A stretch of 64,000 nt of DNA from Tubiluchus corallicola (taxonomy: Eukaryota > Priapulida > Priapulimorpha > Priapulimorphida > Tubiluchidae). Position numbers and translations under genes: made by a program. The DNA lies in contig JAQGDQ010000129.1 in assembly GCA_030141605.1 (NCBI GenBank), positions 111,281 to 175,280 on the forward strand. The letters run 5' to 3'. Below the pieces are notes generated by a model. That model did no database searches. It saw only the letters and a list, made by a program, of their open reading frames with translations, and was not told the origin of the DNA. This document shows positions 47,670-61,559 of this stretch, piece by piece. Every line of letters begins with the position of its first letter. Positions within the stretch are counted from its first letter, which is position 1.

Positions 47670-49330
47670 GTTTTTATATAGTAATTGCTCGCCGCCCGTC
47701 TCTTTCCCTTTCCTAATATTATAAATTTCCCTATGGAACTTGTACATAATTTAATTGGGGATAATTTAATGTTAATCTATTAGCCAGGGCAGTGAGGTCC
47801 TGTTGATATTACATCAACGTCCATTTGCTATACAATAAAATTAAAAATACACTCAAGGAAGATTGATAGTACTGAATTAGATTGCACAAGTTAGCTTGGG
47901 GGTCATTTTGTAATAATTATATAGGGTAGTTAAAAATTTGATAACTATTTCTCAAATTAAAAAGACATAAAATACTCCGCCTGAGACACACACAACACGA
48001 ACTAACTGACTAGGAATGTTCGATTTTATGTGAGTGAAGTGAAAAAGTTACGTTGCACTAGAACGAGCAAGCTTGTTTGCAGTTGACTATGCCGCACATC
48101 TTTGTATTGAATGCCATTTCATTGTACTGGAAAAACTATTTGAACAAAAGACGAGCGTAGCTTAGAGACAGTGAAAGTTGAAAAGCTAATCAGTCACTAT
48201 TTTCGCTTTCTTCTATATATGAACAAACAAATACATGTATAAACACGTGGCGACAATACTATAATTTTTGTAATAAAGAAAGTACCACCAGTAACATCGC
48301 TTTTAGTTTAATATAACAAGTACACTATTATGTAAAATGTTACACGTTTGCTACGGAATGTAATGACTTTTGTTGGACCAAAATTTATTGAAAACTTGCT
48401 GCATAAATAAGGATGTTTAGTGTTTAGTGCTAAACATTAGATAAAATTTACTATTTATAAAGTATGAAAGTAATTACAATGATGACTATTATTGATAATT
48501 ATTAATATTTCTGTAAAATGACTATTCTGCGCAAGTCACATGGTCTACGAGTCACGTGGTATACAGGTCACGTGACCAAAATGATGTTCAGTTAATCAAT
48601 TAAAGACGACCAACTGCCCTGGAAAGATTTGCGCTACTGCAAACAATACATTTCAAGCCAAATGATCAAACTCATGCATAGTTGACAGAAGCCGTTGTCA
48701 ATACGCTAATCAGTGTTAAACTGGCAAAATAAATATGAACAGATAGCCTGGCGTGTTGGTACGTAATTAATGACATGGTTCGATTAGCAGCTTCACTCTG
48801 CCAGGCGTGCTACATTGTACCATATTAAAATAATCACTATGTCCCAGTTTTGCGCCTGCTAATTTTATTAGGTCACTGAGTTTTCTTATTTTTATCACCC
48901 AGATCATTACAGCATTTTTTTAAGTTAACAGAAAATCTGCCATGGGCATTACATATGGAAGTCCCACACCTGGTTAATAGATCTTTGTTTCTCTTAGTGG
49001 CGATTATTAATGCACGTGTAAGTGTCTTATTTAAAAAGATCTTATTTGTACTATGATACAACATAAAAGACTAGTATGAAAAGCGTTTAAACCTTATAAA
49101 ATATATAATGCTACAGAAGGAATATTGCTTGGCATTTTTTGTTATCTAGACAAATATTCTTGGTTATCATACCACACTGTTTACACTGCATGAACGAATT
49201 TATTCAACTCATTCAAGAATTTATTGCATGAATTTTGTTTATTTCTTTTTTATTTGTTCCATACCGTTTCAGTGTGATCAGGAAGCTGTCCTTACTTGTT
49301 TTATTAGAAAGAGCGTTTTACTGAGAATAG
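47670..49330. other. Non-coding stretch
   Basis: No supported gene. TCACGTGGTATACAGGTCACGTGAC near 48551 contains two TCACGTG words (possible E-boxes), without further context. Confidence 0.35.
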
Positions 49331-49337
49331 TGTGCTC

Positions 49338-49385
49338 GTCCACAAGGTAACGTCTCTGATCGGAGGGTGGTTGAATAAGGAGCGA
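49338..49385 (+). tRNA. Possible tRNA-Arg-like relic
   Basis: CACAAGGTAACGTCTCTGAT followed by CGGAGGGTGGTTGAA resembles the D-stem to T-arm part of an Arg tRNA (AACG-GTCTGA, then TCGGA and a GGTTGAA T-loop) with a deleted anticodon loop. It lacks paired acceptor arms and is not a functional tRNA. It may be part of a SINE or chance. Confidence 0.2.
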
Positions 49386-52300
49386 ACGAGCGATCCAGCC
49401 AGTCAGCCATCTAACTAGTCAAGCAGCTTGCCACTTAGCCAACCATCTAGATGTTTTTAGATACATGTAATTTCTAAAGTGTTCAGAGTTATTTGATGTA
49501 TTTTTTAAATGTAAATGTTCTAAATACCCTTTTTATTAGTGCACGTTTCTGTAATCTTTGGTATGTATAATTACTTAGGTCTTAGTCGTATATGGTTATT
49601 ATTGCCTTATGACTTCGAAATTTTTTTAATAAAAGCACAAATGATTTTTAGTAATAGCGAATATTGTCGAAGCCGTGAGTCGTGCACCGGGCTCCACAAT
49701 CGCTTATTGCAACTTGTCAAGGTCTTCTTTGGTATCCTTTACCTGCGCGCGAGCCTAACTCGCAAGCTGATATTAAATCCGTCATGTTTATTCATGTATA
49801 AATAAAATTTCACACGTGTATCTCAATTTAAGGGAAATTACTACGTCTTGTAATCTGGTTATGCTTCCGCCTGACGGAACGTAGAACTCATCACAAATCT
49901 GTGCGATGCGACACGAGAAAATGTCACACGAGCACGCGATGGTGGCGCTCCACTCGATGTTCGTGTAATTTTTACGCCCATTATCGTTTTTGTGTTACAC
50001 CAGGGCCCATGCCATAAATTGAAATAGAAAACGCAATTTGTCACATTAATTTCATCAACAACATAAAATTGTTTACTGAAATCCTAGAATGTTTCCCCAG
50101 CGGGCTCTTTGGGTTACTTAATCTCAAGTGAAGTAAAATGCTACAAATGTTCTTAACCTGAACAATTCAAAACATCTTGTATACTGATTCCACCATCAAC
50201 TAAGCTCCCTTTTAATCTCGTGTTAATGTTATCTGGTCACAAAAACGTAGAAATTAACCTTGCAAAAAGTGACTGTATTGCAAAAAATCTTTTATTTACT
50301 TCGCTTACAAAAAGCAGTACGACAGTAAGAGTACAGCATTACATTAAACAAAGTCAGGACGATTTTTGTGACTATATCTCATTTTAACATGTGCAGGTGT
50401 AACTACGCATTTTCTTACCTACATGATTACCCAAGTGCTGCTTACAATTAGATAATATGACCGGCCAGTGGGCGCAGCCAGTGATGATGTTACATGCGCG
50501 AAAATTTTCCACGAGCATTTTCCGTGTGTTTGCGAAAGCAAAAATTGAAACATGTCACTGCCGTGTGATGTTAGGGCTAATGATGTTGACATTAAAACCA
50601 AGAAAGCTCTGCCATTTTTAGTACAAAATTTCCACGTGATCTAAGGAGGCTGCTCGGACATCATAAATGGGATGCGTTCGGCTGTTCATACCCAACGCTT
50701 TACAAGAAGCTGGCCTTACCACCATTCTAAGACAATCTAAAGAAATAATTTTTTAACAAAGATAATTTTTAAAAATGATATTTCCCTTTAATTATGTTAC
50801 CTTAGATTATTTTTGGCTTTGATCTAAAGTTGAGTACTATTTTCCTTTAAGAACGCGTCTTGGCTTTGAATAAAACGCTGAAGTTACTATCCACTTCACA
50901 TTAACATATACGGGGAAAGAAGACTAAACTCACATGTATAGAGCTTACAAGCTCCTAGACATGGTTTCACAAGACCAAAACTCTTTAGATCAGCACCCTA
51001 AACTAAGCCCTAAAAATGGAATTATAAGGCTTTTTCTACGTGGGACCTAATTCAAGCTTAACCCTACAAGAATGATTTCGAACAAAAACAGTATTATATG
51101 AGTTTGCGTGTTTCTATCCACGAAATACATAACGTTAATGGACGGATATTATGAGCTTATGTTATACTATATTACTAAAGGTATTAATCACCGACTTTAC
51201 TTACTCATACAACACGAATTAAGGCGTGAATAAAAGTGAAGGAAAGAAAATCAAATGTACGAATCTCTTAAACATGATCACACAGGTCACGGTTAATGTT
51301 AATTCAAGGTCGCGCACTGATACGTTTGTTGGATCACTCCTTCAAAATTGATCCGTTTATTTGCTCAGATGTGAAAAATCAATAAACTTTTAATTGAAAA
51401 TTCCGCGCGAAAGCACAAGGTGTCAGTTAATTTCTTTTTCAAACAGTAAAATGCACTTTACGGGCAAAACAAATCAGTAGAACGACGCCTTCGTTAGACA
51501 GTAACTCTTTTCTTCTTAGCTCATTGCTCCCACCAGGCAGTTAGTTGCGGCCATTGCCATGCTATTAGCTTCACATTTTTTGTGACTTTATGGCTTTCCT
51601 ACACGATTCAGAGAAAAAACAATAAGTCATTCTTCATGACAAGAATAGTTCACTGCTTCTCGGCAACGTAATGTGCTTTCAGTACAGTCTCCACCTCTCA
51701 TACCGTACCACTTCCACCAAGAAAGTTGGCTTGTCTTTGCTAAGAATGGTGAGAGATGGTGTCAGCCTATTTCATTCAAGAAAATCCACATCTGTAAGAC
51801 AAAGTCGCGTATGTGTCGTACTCATCTAACTATTGCAGGCAGAGTTGCCAACATAAATCTTTGTTTTCTAAGTCTCTGTTTTCGGGGTTTTTGTTCTCTT
51901 ATTATTTATTTGCTTTTTATTGTTCTTTGGCTATTTATTAATTAATTGATTTATTTAAATAATGTATTTTATAAAAGTGTAAACTGGTAGTCTTATAGCT
52001 CTTACACTAGACTGTACATCACATGTAGCCTTTGAAACATCAAAGACTATTAAATTTACAAAGTACATTAAAATATGATAAAGAAGATCAATAAAATCTA
52101 TACAAGGTATGTATAAAATATCTCAGTTGAGAGAGATCCCTGAAGAAAGGTGAAAAATCTTTGAGAAATCTATTAAATTTTCAATGTTTTAATAAACTCA
52201 GAGATTTCAGCTTACTTCATACTAAAAATTTATAGACTGGATAAATTCACAAGTCATAAATGAGGTCATTCATGTAGTAAAAATAGGCCTGATTCGTGTC

Positions 52301-52860
52301 AATTCAAATTTAATTCGGCAGTTTATAAAAACTCTTAAGAACAAATTTCATCATGTACCATCTCTGTCTTGTACTTTCATCAGAAATTGATGACTTTTGG
52401 GGAAGTGATGATGGTGGCGTGTTTACGAAGCTGTTCGGTTTGGAAATAATTTCCTGGTTGTGATTGATTCTTAGAGTTATAACAAGTTAATAATGTGATC
52501 GTGTGCTGTAACTGCATATTGAACACTACTAACTTTGCACATTAAATTAATGTGAGTACAGCAAAATTCTCACTATTTAGAAGCGTATTTAGAACAAGTC
52601 TGTAAAATGCTAAAGTGAATATTTGAAGGAACGTCCTGTTCTGCGGGTGGATACATACAAGGGTGGGCTTATAAATTTATTTATCATCTTTACAACCAAA
52701 AGGTTCAATTACAGTACATCATAAAATTACAAAATATAATGTTTTTAAAAGAATAAGGAAGGTAGAACATACAGCGACAAGCACTGACACTGTTACAAGA
52801 CACATGAACGAAATAACTTAAATTAAATAAACCATATGAGAAAAACTATTCTTAAATTTC
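49386..52860. other. Non-coding stretch
   Basis: It starts with an AGCC/AGTC-rich irregular tetramer patch (49386-49450). Frames at 49539-49805, 50044-49859 and 51673-51945 show no motifs. No mobile element recognised. Confidence 0.35.
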
Positions 52861-52869
52861 TCTGTTTAG

Positions 52870-53850
52870 CAGCTAGGTAAGAGGTATTTCAGATGTTGGC
52901 GAGTGTTATATCTACGAGTATCGGCATCTGGCAACAGAGTGTGGATTTTATTATTAGAATTTTGGAATGACAAGAAAAACTTTTCTCAAGAATTTTCGCG
53001 ACCGTAAGTAAAGGTTGAAGATTAGCCAAATTTAGAGCACTTACATAGTTTTCATTTGGAAAAATTAATTTCAAAGACCATTTTTGAACAGTTTCTAACA
53101 TCTCAGTGAGATTTTGGGAGAGAGATGAGTGCCATGCCTGAGAAGCGTATTCATAACTGGCTTAATCACGGTGCAATACTTTTTTTATTATATCATTAGG
53201 CGATGTTACAGCTCTTTTCATTAGTCGCAAAAGATAAATTCTCTTAAAAGCTTTAGCGTAAATTGAATGGACATGGGTGCTCCATGTTAAATTTTTAGCT
53301 ATTTGTACACCTAAATGTTTAACTGTATCAACTCTTTTTATCTTCAAATTTGGGACGGTAATAGGAGGAATCAGAAGGCTTAGCCATGAAAGACACAGAC
53401 ATTTCATTGAATTTAGACATATTGAAGTTTAGGTGATTGACGTTTGCCCATTGTAATGCCTGATTAGCAACGGTTTGAATTTTAAGTTAGTTAGTAGAGG
53501 TCATCAATATACTTTACACCATCACATTTTATGTGTAAACCATTGATCATAGTAATGAACAGACGCACTTAGGGAACCTGGTTTAGTAATTCCCATTCAG
53601 AAATAATTGAGCCAATTTTAGTTCTTTGACGACGTTGGGAAAGGAAGTAAGATAGCCAATTTAGTAAAATATTCGGAACTTGCATACATTTAAGTTTTGT
53701 TAATAAAACGTTATGATCAATGTGATCAAAAACTTTTCGGAAGTCTAATAGCAAAACTCGAGAGATACTTCCTCTCGTACAGCAGCTTTATGCAATTGAT
53801 GCATTAACTAAATCAGAGTATGTGTATGATTGCTGAGTCTGATACCTGCT
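52870..53850 (-). mobile_element. Decayed non-LTR retrotransposon, RT region (second subfamily)
   Basis: Reading the - strand from about 53830 gives SDLVNASIA, then LLLDFRKVFDHIDHN (about 53760-53715), LLNWLSYFLSQRRQRTKIGS, SEWELLN, FITMINGL, VKYIDDL (in place of the usual Y-V-D-D), and HLGVQIAKNLTWSTHV. It ends with YEYASQAWHSSLS, LETVQKWSLKLIFP and NLANLQPLL (about 53150-52960). The order is that of jockey/CR1-type RTs. There are several stops and frameshifts, and the PQGT block after LLNQVP is lost. It is distinct from the 25 kb element, which has FADD and different linkers. Confidence 0.8.
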
Positions 53851-54530
53851 GCGATTACTGCTAAGGTGATTTTGGATTTATGTCTATATGAACGATGAAC
53901 TTTTTGGGATTACAAAATTTCGTAAAATCAGTTCTGAAAACTAAAAGTTATAACCACAAGACTCATAATGTTTGAGTTGTAACCATAACATAATTCATAA
54001 TGTTTGTGTGGACACTTGGTGGAAGTCAAAAGGACTAGGAAGTGTTGAAAGTGAATACTTTTGGATGTGAAAACCGTTTGACACTGGCGCCCTGTCAAGA
54101 GAGTTTCGACTTTCAACCGTGGAACCGTGCAACCAAGAGAGCAACCGTGGAACTTTAAGCTTTGATGGGTGATGCCCTGAGTATCAGTGTTCTGCTCTTG
54201 CTGTCGTTAGAACCCTGACTCAGAGCTCGCTTATCCTTGCTTGCATCTACTACAGCAATCGAAAGAGCTTAGATACGATTTCCGCAGGCATCAGATGGTC
54301 GTATAAACTTTCAAAATTGCTCAAACAGGGACTTATTGAAAGTGAGGCAACAATTTCTTTTTAATTTTTTTCTCCGCTCAACTTGAAAAATATGCGATGT
54401 ATTATGTTCAAAATACCGTACTGTACAACAGTAATTGGAAACCAAAACCTCCACATAGTACATGTCAGGTGTGGGCAAGCCTGAAAGAGTCATTTCAAAT
54501 ATAGGCAGTTATTCGGTTCTGACAGAATAG
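53851..54530. other. Non-coding stretch
   Basis: No gene recognised. It may include further 5' LINE sequence beyond recognition. Confidence 0.3.
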
Positions 54531-54534
54531 TTGT

Positions 54535-54805
<271 letters not shown>

Positions 54806-54809
54806 TCAA

Positions 54810-56350
54810 ATACTGCACAAAAATACTAGTAAAATAGTTTGTAAAAAATACTTAAAATGTCCCACGCAAAAACCAGCAAAAATATGTAACGCCGTATTAC
54901 TATGGTGCTTTTTGTGTTGCCAGAAAGCCTGGCAAATGAGTCGAAAGAAAGTGAATAAGTGAGATCTCAGACAAGATTGTTTTGATGTTGATCGAAGCAA
55001 GCCAGACTGTAAAATCCCGCTAAGGATGTCAAACATTACCACGACTTTGAATGATAGATCAGTCAACATTGGAGTTGTGAGCTTTCATATGTTACTTTGC
55101 CTAGTGTGATGGCTGCTGCTCATATAATGAAAGATATGGCTTCTCTACTGCAGATGTTTTCCATCAAGCCTGCATAGGTGCAAGTTAGTCTCAGGTGTAC
55201 TTCATCTAACAGCAGGTGCGCTGGATTTCATCGCAGTACTCGGCCATAAATAAATTCAGAAAAGCAGACTTTTGCTCAAGGCATTTGTTGGAGGAATTTT
55301 TCCGAAATTTCGTGTCCGATAATTCGCTCTATCCGTCACACTACCAAATGGACCAAAGAATTAACTGGGCATTAAGAGGAGACCTTAATTTGACATTTCG
55401 TAGAGGGAGGTTGTTTACGCATTCAAGACATCTCTGTTCGGTGTCTCATCTCAGAAGATTATCCATAGTAATGATCCTTGCACGACCATTCACAATGTGT
55501 TGCGTACGACCTGGCATTCTTGTTGAATGTCCGACTTGCAGAGTGTCAAACGGTGGAAAAAATTACAGTGAAATGTAAGGCATATACTCTAGTTGTTAGC
55601 TTTCAATTTTGAAATTAGATATCTGTTTTGAATCTAATATTTTCAGAAGGCTTGGCTACACAATTATTAGCTGGTTCGCCTATGATTATCCGAATAATTA
55701 TGATTTAATATCAACAAACAAAATTGTATTATAGAAGTAACTTTTGTTATTTTAATCTTTTATTTATAAGGGTTTCATAATAAATTTATAATTATTAAAT
55801 TTACAATTGCACAGCTGGTTTATTGTGTGATATGACTAAGCTGTCATTATGTTACTAACAACAATGACACATTCAATGTTTTATTTTTCAATAGTCGGTA
55901 TTTACACGATGCAATTTTTGCTTACGTCCAAAACTCACGGTGTAAACTGTGCATACCGTACGATTTTATGACTTACGGACGTACGTTTAGGACACATAGT
56001 GTAAATAGGCCTTAACAATTTCAACTATATAAACTGAGCACAAGTTGATTAAGCAGAGATTTTTACTTTGACTAAGTGCGACTCTTGACGAGTTAGTTCA
56101 TTTTAGATTAAATTATTTAATTACTTACGTATGTAAGTCATTCCCCTAGTTATTTTGTAAGGCTAAGGTGGTCAATATGTTCAATCAGTACATACTGCGT
56201 ATGTAGAGATCTAGGTAATTGATGAGTACGTGCCATGTCGAAATACTGCGCTGTTTTCACCTCTGTAAGACTGTAACGTGTACGAACGAGCTAATCATGA
56301 AAAATTATTTAACCAAAATTCCCTAGCTGGTAGGATTTTCTCTGCTTGAC
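54810..56350. other. Unassigned stretch
   Basis: A 120-codon + strand frame (55216-55578) encodes a basic Arg/His/Cys-containing peptide but has no recognisable domain, no supported start and no splice partners. The rest is AT-rich and featureless. Confidence 0.3.
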
Positions 56351-56354
56351 ACTC

Positions 56355-56482
56355 ACTTCGCCAATACCTATTGCTACAATGCACTCTCCACCAGGTGAAC
56401 TTAATTCGCCAGTGATACATTCCGACAGTGCGCAATTCGCGCCAGCGTAGATTTCGCCAGTTGAACATTTTGTCGGCTCACA
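56355..56482 (+). repeat. Degenerate ~16-bp satellite (word ATTCGCCAG)
   Basis: About eight units with words TTCGCCAAT, AATTCGCCAGTG, ATTCCGACAGTG, AATTCGCGCCAGCG, ATTTCGCCAGTTG and ATTTTGTCGG, spaced 15-17 bp. A lone AATTCGCGCCAGTG also occurs at about 22845. It is architecturally like the GTGTCCAAA and GTACCAAA arrays but has a different word. Confidence 0.65.
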
Positions 56483-56489
56483 GTAAAAA

Positions 56490-58200
56490 TTGCTAGTATC
56501 TTAGCTTACAAGTCTATACAAAGCCATTAATAATTAAAAGAAATCAAAACAGCTGAGTTGAATTCCATTTTAGTTGTGTACAGTCTTCTGTAATTGTGCT
56601 AATTAACTCATTTATTAACTCATTTATTGGTAAATTCAGCAATTTTGTGGGTACCAGCGTTAGTTGTATGGTAGCACTAGGATAATGATAGTAAGCTGTA
56701 TTACATTTAACTCTCAAACCAGCGCTTTGATGACAACGCATACGTTTTGATTTGCTTCCCAATTTAGCCCCGCGGCGGCAATTCAGTAATTTTGCAAGAT
56801 TAGATGTATGTAAGCTTTTCATTAGAAATCGTATAGTGAGCATATGAAATTCCTTAACAGACGAAATAGTAAAGTAATAAGTATAAAATTCTGATCAACA
56901 AGGTGTTCTATATTATAAACAAGTGTTCTAGTCTTCTGTAAGTGCCCTGCGAACTGCAGAACTGCACCAAAGGAAATATCATTTTAAAGCAAGTTTAAGC
57001 AAGTCCCCGTAAAGCGTGATACTATCTATCTCAAGGATTATTTCTTCATATTTAGATATTCATGATATAAGCAATCCACCTAAAACGATTTAATACGATG
57101 TAATATTTTGCTATACAGCCGCAGTAATTGTTGTTTTACAATTTGGTCAATACTGTCGTGAGTGCTACTACTACAAAGTAAACCTGAAATCGAAGTAACA
57201 CTTTTTTCTCAGCTGTGTTTACCCGATAAGCTGCAATAACAAACGAATCTTGTCGTAAAATATTATTTGACTAAAATACATGAAGGATCAGCCACGTGTT
57301 ATAACACATAAGCGTTGTACAGTCCGCCTTGTCTCAAATACTACACTGTATTTTTTAATCTCCAGCTTTTGTACACTTGCTCTTTTAATCAGCAGGTCAA
57401 TTTTAGTAGCATTTATTGCCTTTAAATTATGATAATTAATAGACAGATGTAGTGTTGGACGAAGTCCTTTTTCCAATTTTAATAATTTAATAATTTTTAA
57501 TATAATGTAAAATATATATTATATTGCATAATGTGTCTATTTGTGCATATGGAAATAAACTACTTTTTCGAGCTTTTTTGAACTTGCCATTTTAGTGACT
57601 ACGTTGCTTTACATAATTATAATCACTTATCATATGCTCATATTTGCATAATTAAAAACCACCAATATTAGGTCTAGTGCATAAAAAAGCAACTTGGTTA
57701 AGTTCATGGATTTATTTAAGAAAATTGAAGTTTATGAAGCTGCATGTGCATTTACTAGAACTTCACAGAACTTAACTGGTCTAAACCTCTTCTGAAAGCC
57801 ATAAATTTGTTTTATGAAAAACTTTACAATTAACCACCTTTTCAGACAAAGAATGCAATGTTTTGAAAGTATTAGTGATATACTGCTCAAGATCAATGCC
57901 TAACAAAGGGAGTTGAAAGTACTCCTAGGCTGTGCCGCGAGAGGTACTTCAATATTAGAAGCACGTCCCAGCTTTGCTGATATCAATAACAATATTTCGT
58001 CGGTCTCTCTGATGCAATTTTGTAAGGAATTTGCGAGATTAGTAACCTTTGTTAGTTCCTGATAAATCTAATCCTGGTTACAATCCGCAGGGATATATCA
58101 CCTTTTATGGCGTTGTTCTTGGTTATTCAGCTGAAATAGGCGCTGCTTTAACCTGCTCAAAATTCGTTACAAGGAACATTAATTACATTCCTCGCTACGT
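56490..58200. other. Non-coding stretch
   Basis: AT-rich with no recognised gene or repeat. Confidence 0.35.
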
Positions 58201-58210
58201 TTTGATTTGA

Positions 58211-58268
58211 TAAAAATTGTACGCCACATATTCATTCATATAAATTGTACGCTACATATTTATTCAGT
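58211..58268 (+). repeat. Tandem duplication, ~31-bp unit
   Basis: AAATTGTACGCCACATATT is followed 31 bp later by AAATTGTACGCTACATATT, each with a TATTCA-type end. Confidence 0.75.
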
Positions 58269-58823
58269 TGTTGCAAAACATTGGATATAACACAACATAA
58301 CAAAATATAAAAAAACTGTCACTGGATGTTAATATGGTAATCAACTTTTGTTTTACTAAAGAGCACACACATATTCGCTTCTGTACAAAGACAATTTATC
58401 TGCATGAGCTGCATTTTGAACCTTTTCGATAACCAGAGGGAAATAAAGACAAAATAGAGACAAAATAAAAGACTCATTTTTGGATTACAATTAGTTGTGA
58501 CCAAACTGATACAATTAGTACAAAAAAATCAATGTTTTTCAAATATACATTACAATAGGTCCTGTATTTTTAGGACAATTACAATCTCAATGCGGCTAAC
58601 CAAGTATGTTTCTTTTTATTCTGTCTGTATTAATGTCATTATGTTATGCTGGGTGAATTCGCACACGAATTTTCAGTTGCCGTGTTTTGACTAATATTTA
58701 TTTTAACTCAGACTTAAGCCAACATTCTGTGGTAGCATATACAAGTAATTAGCTGTCAAATCTGGAACAGAAGATGCTGTGTATGCAGTTTACATACAGG
58801 CCTAATTTTGAACTGTGTTTATT

Positions 58824-59080
58824 TTTGTTAGAAGTCACGTTTCGCCCAATACATGTGGGTAACTTGTCTAATTGGCAACAGACTGGCACCGCAAATAATT
58901 AATGGAAACTGGAAATTAAGCATCTTTTTATTTTTTCTTGACCAGAAACAGATCGATTTGGTAACAACTAGCTTTACCCAATATTTGTTTTTGAAGAGTT
59001 GACCTGTTATCAATTCCATTTGCAGAAGTTCTTTTAAGCAGTACAGAAGACTCATAAAATGTCGGTCATATATACGCCCT
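58824..59080 (-). other. Ambiguous open segment on the minus strand
   Basis: Two frames are open here. One is 75 codons from ATG at 59055, ending just before AAAATAAAC. The other is a polar 46-codon frame containing TSANGIDNRSTLQKQILGKA that ends on a TAA overlapping AATAAA (about 58938). Either could be a terminal exon of a minus-strand gene including 59462-59680, but the evidence is only composition plus a nearby poly(A)-like signal. Confidence 0.15.
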
Positions 59081-59461
59081 AAATTGTCCGCCCATTATAA
59101 ATGAATTTTGTAGTCTTATAGTCCTCTAAGAAACCGCAAAGGAGTGTTACATAGACCTACGTAACAAATTCCACCTGTACCTTTTGTATGTGAGTTAAAA
59201 ATGAGCTGCACTATGTCTAGTTTACGCTATTTTACGTTTGCTAAGTGTCATCTCTACAACTTGTACAAAGATGCTTACTCTGGTGCCAGTTAAACTAGCT
59301 CTACATCTAGCGTTGCACGTTTTTGTCATAGCTATAAACAACCTGAACTAATGATAAGTTTCAGTAAACAAAATGAATGAGTGAATAAATGAATGAATAA
59401 AAAAATAGTATCAGAACGGTTAAAACAAACAAGCAAACGTATGATTTGTTGAGCTGTCTAT

Positions 59462-59680
59462 TCAACTTGTTTGCGTAATAGTCCAATCATCATGGGATTT
59501 CTTTTTCCCCAATAGACTCAAAGATCTATCAAGCCAGTTTCCATTTTTTATACCACCTACAGGCGACAACAATAACTTCATTGCGACTAAAGATTTGAAA
59601 GGTATTCCGGGGATTGTAACTGTTATCCTCACACGATTACCTAGCAATCCAGTAAAATAATCAGCGAGCTCTTTGTCCAA
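59462..59680 (-). CDS. Candidate terminal coding exon (about 72 codons)
   Basis: The open frame contains ELADYFTGLLGNRVRITVTI, PGIPFKSLVAMKLLLSPVGG and LDRSLSLLGKKKSHDDWTIT before a TGA. It has balanced amino-acid composition and codon usage unlike its AT-rich flanks. A TAA lies just upstream in frame, and no ATG opens the frame early, so it would have to start at a splice acceptor near ACAAAG (about 59675), which is weak. I do not recognise the family. It could be a host exon or a transposon relic. Confidence 0.3.
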   Translation of the reverse strand: MDKELADYFTGLLGNRVRITVTIPGIPFKSLVAMKLLLSPVGGIKNGNWLDRSLSLLGKKKSHDDWTITQTS

Positions 59681-59689
59681 AGTTGATTA

Positions 59690-61265
59690 GAAGTTTCTCC
59701 AAGTACATTATTTTTTACGTACGAGTTTGTTGGCTTAATCGGTTTGCAGACGTAGGAACTTGCGCCCAGAAATCAATTCACAAATCGCCGCCATTGTAAA
59801 CCTAAGAGATTTTTGCGCAAATAATTTGAAAGGCTTTGAATACGTGCAAGCAATATTTGACTGATTTATATATCTTTGTATTGCTTTGCTAGTTTTTCGC
59901 TCTGTTGGCTAACAAGAGCGCCTAACCATCATTCATGTTTAAGAGGTTGCACAAGACAATATTTTACAGGACCTAAAAAATCTAGATGGGGAGACTTCAA
60001 GAACGTACAATGATAATGACAATGCGCGTATTGTGGCTTCTTTGATCTCATTGCTATAGTATTAATTTTATTTATTGTTTGGGAACAATTATTTTATTTA
60101 GTTTATATTTGAAATTTACTTGGATCTTATTTTAAAGTGCCAAGACTAATTACAGGTGCCTGTTAAAAGATAAATGATTAAAGTTTACATCTTTTAAAAC
60201 GTTTTTAGTGTCATTGACTGTTTATTCAAAATGCAACGAAAAAAACATTTTTCTAAATCTAGATAGGTCTGTGTTACCAGTTACTTGTACTTTTCAACTT
60301 CAAAATACCCCAACGGAAGCCTTCAGCAGGTAAGGCTTTTAGAGCTCTGTACGATCTCAGGCTGTGGTTTCTAGGCTATCCTTGGGATGGATAATGTCTG
60401 CCATTTCGTTAGCTTCATTAAGCTGATTTAATCGTCCTCGTCGCTTAATTTAGGCTGAAACTATGGGATTAGTTTAGGCTATGTTTGTTTAAGATAGACG
60501 TTTTCGTCCAGATCTTAGTGTTCTGGTGTTGTCTGTCGCCTCATACAGTGTTGATTGTAGTCTCATACTGTCAAATTCTGATTAATTCAAAAGACTATGA
60601 ATTGGTTATCTTTAGGCCTATCGGCATCTGAATCTCTCGTCGAAAACCGACCTGCGCAAATTGGTTTCTCCTTGAGTAGTACTCTTGTATTTTCATTAAG
60701 CTGGGTGTGTCTGCTGTATCTGTTTTTAGTTTTTTTAGTGCACATAGTTTTGTATATAGTTTTTAATGCTTATTGTAACTATTTATACTCCCATAATCGT
60801 CTTAGTTAAACAAATGTATACTAGACAATGAAAATATAAATTGTGCAACTAAAATAAGGTATACCTATTGCCGAAGGTAAATAAAAACACTACCTGGACT
60901 TTATTTCGTAGCAGTTGTAGTTTTCATTTCACAAAATCATATAGGCCTTATTCATTAATCGATAATTTGTAACAATTTACTTTGCAGGTTACACACACAC
61001 AGTACAGCGGATGCCACTAGAAGAGACCTATATGCTTCAACTATTGGAGTCAAAGGATACAAACATATAACAATAACGTATACATATAATTGTAAGTAGT
61101 GTAATTTGGATTTAAACAATATAATTTACAAATTACTATAAATGTCGTCGTCGTCGTTGATGATGATGATGATGTTATTTTTATTGTTGTTGCTGTTGTT
61201 GTGCCGTCATCGTCGTCATTGTGGTTAATATATACATTTTCGTGAAGTTCGTGAAGCACGGTAAC
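59690..61265. other. Mostly non-coding, with one possible + strand micro-exon
   Basis: At about 60281-60330 a TGTTACCAG acceptor-like site and a strong CAGCAGGTAAGG donor border about 50 bp, open in two frames. 61141-61210 is a GTC/ATG/TTG trinucleotide patch. No gene can be assembled. Confidence 0.3.
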
Positions 61266-61272
61266 TACTTAC

Positions 61273-61463
61273 CTGGAGTGCTCTACCTTCAGAACATAGT
61301 CATTAAGTACATTAAGTAGAGCTGCCACCCAGAAAAGGTGAAGATGAAACTGTCTCCTTACGGTCAATTCCTTGCCACTTGCCACTGGTACGACCTGGTA
61401 CCAGACATCCATAACAAAGAATAATCTTATAACAACTGGCAAAATTATATTTTCTATCATTTT
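61273..61463 (-). CDS. Candidate internal coding exon
   Basis: It lies between an acceptor-like CAACCACTTCAG (AG at 61465-61464) and a consensus donor CCAGGTAAGT (GT at 61272-61271). The frame gives KMIENIILPVVIRLFFVMDV, then QVVPVASGKELTVRRQFHLH and FWVAALLNVLNDYVLKVEHS. The frame stays open upstream to about 61553. A hydrophobic N-terminal half and an amphipathic C-terminal half suggest a membrane-associated segment. A second frame is also open across much of it, which lowers confidence. Partner exons were not found. Confidence 0.3.
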
Positions 61464-61559
61464 CTGAAGTGGTTGACAATAAGCGAATACAGTCGTGACC
61501 CACATACATCTCATGCATCTAATATTTACTAGGTTGATACGCAGCTGACGCAAAGGAAT

